This document shows, piece after piece, positions 61,768 to 64,000 of a stretch of DNA of 64,000 nucleotides (position 1 is the first letter of the stretch; the number at the start of each line of letters is the position of its first letter). The DNA is from Arthrobacter globiformis (lineage in GTDB: Bacteria > Actinomycetota > Actinomycetes > Actinomycetales > Micrococcaceae): positions 124,001 through 188,000 of the forward strand of contig NZ_JAUSZX010000001.1 in the NCBI RefSeq assembly GCF_030818015.1, written 5' to 3'. The position numbers and the translations under genes are program-made. Below the pieces are notes generated by a model. It was not told where the DNA came from. It made no database searches and was given only the letters and a program-made list of their open reading frames with translations.

Positions 61768-62334
61768 ATGGAATCGCTCCTGATCCCCTTCCTGATCCTC
61801 GTGGCCGTGGCTGTCGCTGTGGCCCTCGCGGCACGTGCGTTGAGCCGCCGCCGGCGCACGGTTCGGGAGCCGGCCAAACCACCGGCGGAGTCCACAGAGC
61901 TGGCAAGGGAAGCCGCAGCCAAGCTGTCCGAGGAAGAACACAGGCGGCTGTATGCGCTCATCGCACAAGGCCAGGCCATGGCGGCCATCAAGCTGTACTA
62001 CGAGGTGTCAGGACAGGGCTTGCGCGCATCGCGGGACGCAGTGGCCGCGCTGGCAGCCCACCCGCAGCCTTTCCGCTCACCGGCCCAGGAACCCAGCGAA
62101 CCCGAAGACGACGACGAGCCACCTCAGCGGTTCCCGTACCGGTACCGGGCCATTGCCAGCAAAGGCGATGTCACCCGGGAGGTCAGCAGCAACATGCTCA
62201 ATGACGAAATCTATGGCCGCATCCGCACGCTGGCCAAGAGCGGCAACATCGAAGCAGCCGCCACCGCGCTGACCCGGCACTCGGACATCACCATGAAGCA
62301 GGCGCGCGAATTCATCGCCCTGCTCGACGACTAA
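61768..62334 (+). CDS. Membrane-anchored protein with two L7/L12-like hairpins
   Basis: A 188-residue protein with an N-terminal membrane helix (LLIPFLILVAVAVAVALAAR), one L7/L12-like hairpin (about residues 53-90, LIAQGQAMAAIKLYYEVSGQ) and another at the C-terminus (RIRTLAKSGNIEAAATALTR). It is tightly linked to the preceding gene, which has one such hairpin. The pair may interact through these helices. Function unknown. Confidence 0.65.
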   Translation: MESLLIPFLILVAVAVAVALAARALSRRRRTVREPAKPPAESTELAREAAAKLSEEEHRRLYALIAQGQAMAAIKLYYEVSGQGLRASRDAVAALAAHPQPFRSPAQEPSEPEDDDEPPQRFPYRYRAIASKGDVTREVSSNMLNDEIYGRIRTLAKSGNIEAAATALTRHSDITMKQAREFIALLDD

Positions 62335-62358
62335 CCGCGGCCGGGTGGCCGCAGCCAG

Positions 62359-62706
62359 CTAGAAGTCGAACAGGTCCCCCAGCCAGCCTTCTTTCTTCTT
62401 GTGGCGGCGGCGGTCATTGTCGCGGTCGTATCCCTTGCCGTAGCTACGGTCGTCGTAGCGCGGCTGGTCACGCCGCGGTTCGGAGTTGCGGTACAGCGGC
62501 GGAGGAACCATGCCGGGCGCGGGTGACGCGGGAGCAGGGCGAATGGGCGCCGGAGGTGCCGCCGGCGCCCCGGCGTTGACCCGGTCGATGATCTTGTCCA
62601 GTTCGCCGCGGTCCAGCCACACACCCCGGCACTGCGGACAGTAGTCGATTTCCACACCGCTGCGTTCGCTCATGACCAGGTCTGAAGAATCAATGGGACA
62701 TTTCAT
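62359..62706 (-). CDS. TFIIB-type zinc-ribbon protein
   Basis: A roughly 115-residue protein with a zf-TFIIB ribbon (CPIDSSDL and IDYCPQCRGVWLDRGELDKII) at the N-terminus and a Pro- and Arg-rich, basic C-terminus ending in KKKEGWLGDLFDF. The ribbon usually binds one zinc with two CxxC or CxxD-like pairs. The function is unknown, but such proteins are widespread in bacteria. An in-frame GTG nine bases upstream is a possible start. Confidence 0.8.
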   Translation of the reverse strand: MKCPIDSSDLVMSERSGVEIDYCPQCRGVWLDRGELDKIIDRVNAGAPAAPPAPIRPAPASPAPGMVPPPLYRNSEPRRDQPRYDDRSYGKGYDRDNDRRRHKKKEGWLGDLFDF

Positions 62707-62743
62707 GCCCGGCACAACGAGCGGGTGCTGCGATTAGTTCGCG

Positions 62744-63370
62744 TTACTGCCCGCGTGAGATTCCGGCCAGCAGCTGTTCAAAGGGCAGCGACTCCAGCAG
62801 GGCCGGCTTGCGGCCCGGCTGGTCCCCTTCCAGGAGGCGGCTGAACTCTGCCGCCGCCCGTTCGATCCGCACCGAAAGCGGGGTCCCGCCGTCGTCGGCG
62901 TTTCCCCAGTCCTGGGGGCCGGCGAAGACAGCTGTGGCCGCGGTCCGCGTACGCAGGTAGCTGAACAGCGGGCGCATGGCGTGGTCGAGCACCATCTGGT
63001 GGCGGTCCGTTCCGCCGGTGGCCCCCAAGAGGGCCGCCTTGCCGTCCAGGGACTTGGGGTCCAGCACGTCAATGAACGACTTGAACAGCCCGCTGTAAGA
63101 GGCGCTGAACACCGGTGAGACCGCGATGATCCCGTCGGAGGCCTCGACGCCGGCGATCACCTCTGCCAGCCGGGGCGGAGCAAAACCCGTGACGAAGTTG
63201 TTGGCGATGTCCGCGGCCAGTTCACGGAGCTCCACGACCTCGGTGGTCACGTCGTAGCCGGCGGCCGTCAGCTCCCGTGTGGCGGCGGCCGCCAGCTGGT
63301 CGGCCAGCAGGCGGGTCGACGACGGCACTCCCAGGCCGGCGGACAGAACGGTTATGCGGCGGGTCTCCAT
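62744..63370 (-). CDS. NADPH-dependent FMN reductase, CE1759-like
   Basis: A 208-residue flavodoxin-fold reductase. VLSAGLGVPSSTRLLADQL near the start is the phosphate-binding loop, and SPVFSASYSGLFKSFIDVL the second flavin segment. The enzyme would supply reduced FMN or reduce quinones or azo compounds. The ATG at 63370 follows GAGGAG. Upstream frames are shadows. Confidence 0.85.
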   Translation of the reverse strand: METRRITVLSAGLGVPSSTRLLADQLAAAATRELTAAGYDVTTEVVELRELAADIANNFVTGFAPPRLAEVIAGVEASDGIIAVSPVFSASYSGLFKSFIDVLDPKSLDGKAALLGATGGTDRHQMVLDHAMRPLFSYLRTRTAATAVFAGPQDWGNADDGGTPLSVRIERAAAEFSRLLEGDQPGRKPALLESLPFEQLLAGISRGQ

Positions 63371-63478
63371 GGCGGTCTCCTCTTGTTTGCTCGGTATATG
63401 CATTTGCATCTATTCGCTCAACCCGGGAGGACCGGCCTTTATTCCGCTGCCCACTAGACGGCCCAGTGCACTGCGTCC

Positions 63479-63900
63479 ATGGCGGATAACAAGACACAGG
63501 TGACGGGGGTTTCGGCGGACGACTACATCGCGGCTCTGGAGCACCCGGTGCGCCGGCAGGACGGCGTGGGCCTTCGCGCCCTCCTGGCGGAGTTGACGGG
63601 CCAGGAGCCGGAAATGTGGGGTCCCACCATCGTCGGATTCGGCAGGGTGCACTATAAATACGCCACCGGGCGCGAAGGGGACACTGCAGCGGTGGGGTTT
63701 TCTCCCCGCAAAGCCAGCCTCTCGCTCTATGGCCTAACGAACGCACCGGAGTCGGCTGCGCTCCTGGCCGCCTGGGAAAGCACAAGACGGGCGCCAGCTG
63801 CCTCTACATCAACAAGCTGGCCGACGTCGATGAAGCCGTGCTGGCCGAGCTGATCAGCATAGGCTACCGCTACGGGACCACAATCCTGCACAGCAGGTAG
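63479..63900 (+). pseudogene. DUF1801 family protein, one-base frameshift
   Basis: A roughly 140-residue DUF1801 protein with the opening GVSADDYIAALEHPVRRQDG and GFGRVHYKYATGREGDTAAVGFSPRK core. The frame is lost around 63767-63772; adding one base restores GLGKHKTGASCLYINKLADVDEAVLAELI and the normal C-terminus TTILHSR. The function of the family is unsettled. A sequencing error is possible, since the remaining sequence shows no other damage. Confidence 0.8.
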
Positions 63901-63931
63901 GCGGCCGGACGAAAGCCGCCGGAACGACGAA

Positions 63932-63973
63932 GCCCCCGCCGTCGGCTTCCCGGAGGAATCCGACGGCGGGGGC
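63932..63973 (+). terminator. 14-bp terminator hairpin
   Basis: GCCCCCGCCGTCGG (63932-63945) pairs with CCGACGGCGGGGGC (63960-63973). It lies just after the DUF1801 stop and could serve both directions. Confidence 0.85.
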
Positions 63974-64000
63974 CGTCAGCAGTTCAGGACTGCGGAGTGA

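Noticed and set aside
44816..63772. A programmed frameshift explanation for umuD and DUF1801
   Set aside because: No slippery heptamer with downstream structure is evident; single-base errors or mutations are simpler.

Overview
The window reads as a chromosomal segment of a high-GC Gram-positive bacterium, most likely an Arthrobacter-type member of the Micrococcaceae. This is inferred from GC-rich codon use, many GTG and TTG starts behind strong AGGAGG-type ribosome sites, an actinobacterial SOS box, a c-di-AMP leader in front of an NlpC/P60 hydrolase, a free-standing WXG100 protein and a QsuB-type fused dehydroshikimate dehydratase. No rRNA, tRNA, insertion sequence, phage or CRISPR array was seen.

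Layout. (1) 1-10.2 kb: an ACT-domain membrane protein, an aldo/keto reductase, then a plus-strand catabolic cluster of two MFS carriers, an amidase, a GntR/FCD regulator, a racemase-like protein, a hydantoinase/dihydropyrimidinase and an arylmalonate-decarboxylase-like protein. Copies of one perfect palindrome sit at the same place relative to the promoters of both carriers. (2) 10.2-21.2 kb: a frameshifted lipid kinase, an MFS protein, a DapA-type aldolase divergent from a MocR regulator with no normal start codon, a LysE/LysG pair, a secreted LysM-NlpC/P60 hydrolase behind a c-di-AMP riboswitch, and the three-gene proton-translocating transhydrogenase. (3) 21.3-34.9 kb: a complete shikimate/protocatechuate route, aroE-qsuB-pcaHGBDC-pcaFIJ, all on the minus strand, flanked by two IclR regulators and a divergent aromatic-acid carrier. 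It converts shikimate or dehydroshikimate to protocatechuate and on to succinyl-CoA plus acetyl-CoA. (4) 34.9-46.5 kb: an ATP-dependent DNA ligase, a flavin oxidoreductase coupled to a GH13 enzyme, a second GH13 glucosidase, an IclR regulator beside a decayed fumarylacetoacetate-hydrolase gene, a MoaD-like/BNR-repeat pair, and an SOS-controlled umuDC operon whose umuD is frameshifted. (5) 46.6-53.3 kb: a universal stress protein, the csoR-copZ-copA copper operon, a DUF2277 protein, a WXG100 protein, an EamA exporter and a CGNR zinc-finger regulator. (6) 53.3-64 kb: membrane proteins, a MATE exporter, DoxX, an AztD-like zinc lipoprotein behind a Zur/Fur-type palindrome, a double-hotdog thioesterase, dnaB beside a 700-bp region with seven DnaA-box-like sites, two membrane-anchored L7/L12-like proteins, an FMN reductase and a frameshifted DUF1801 gene.

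The most unusual points are the putative malonate/hydantoin-type cluster with its operator layout, a two-copy palindromic repeat placed directly after stop codons, short tandem duplications of gene 3' ends that also duplicate the stop codon (five genes), the DnaA-box cluster next to dnaB, and the AUC-start candidate. Three genes carry single-base frameshifts, so some could be sequence errors.
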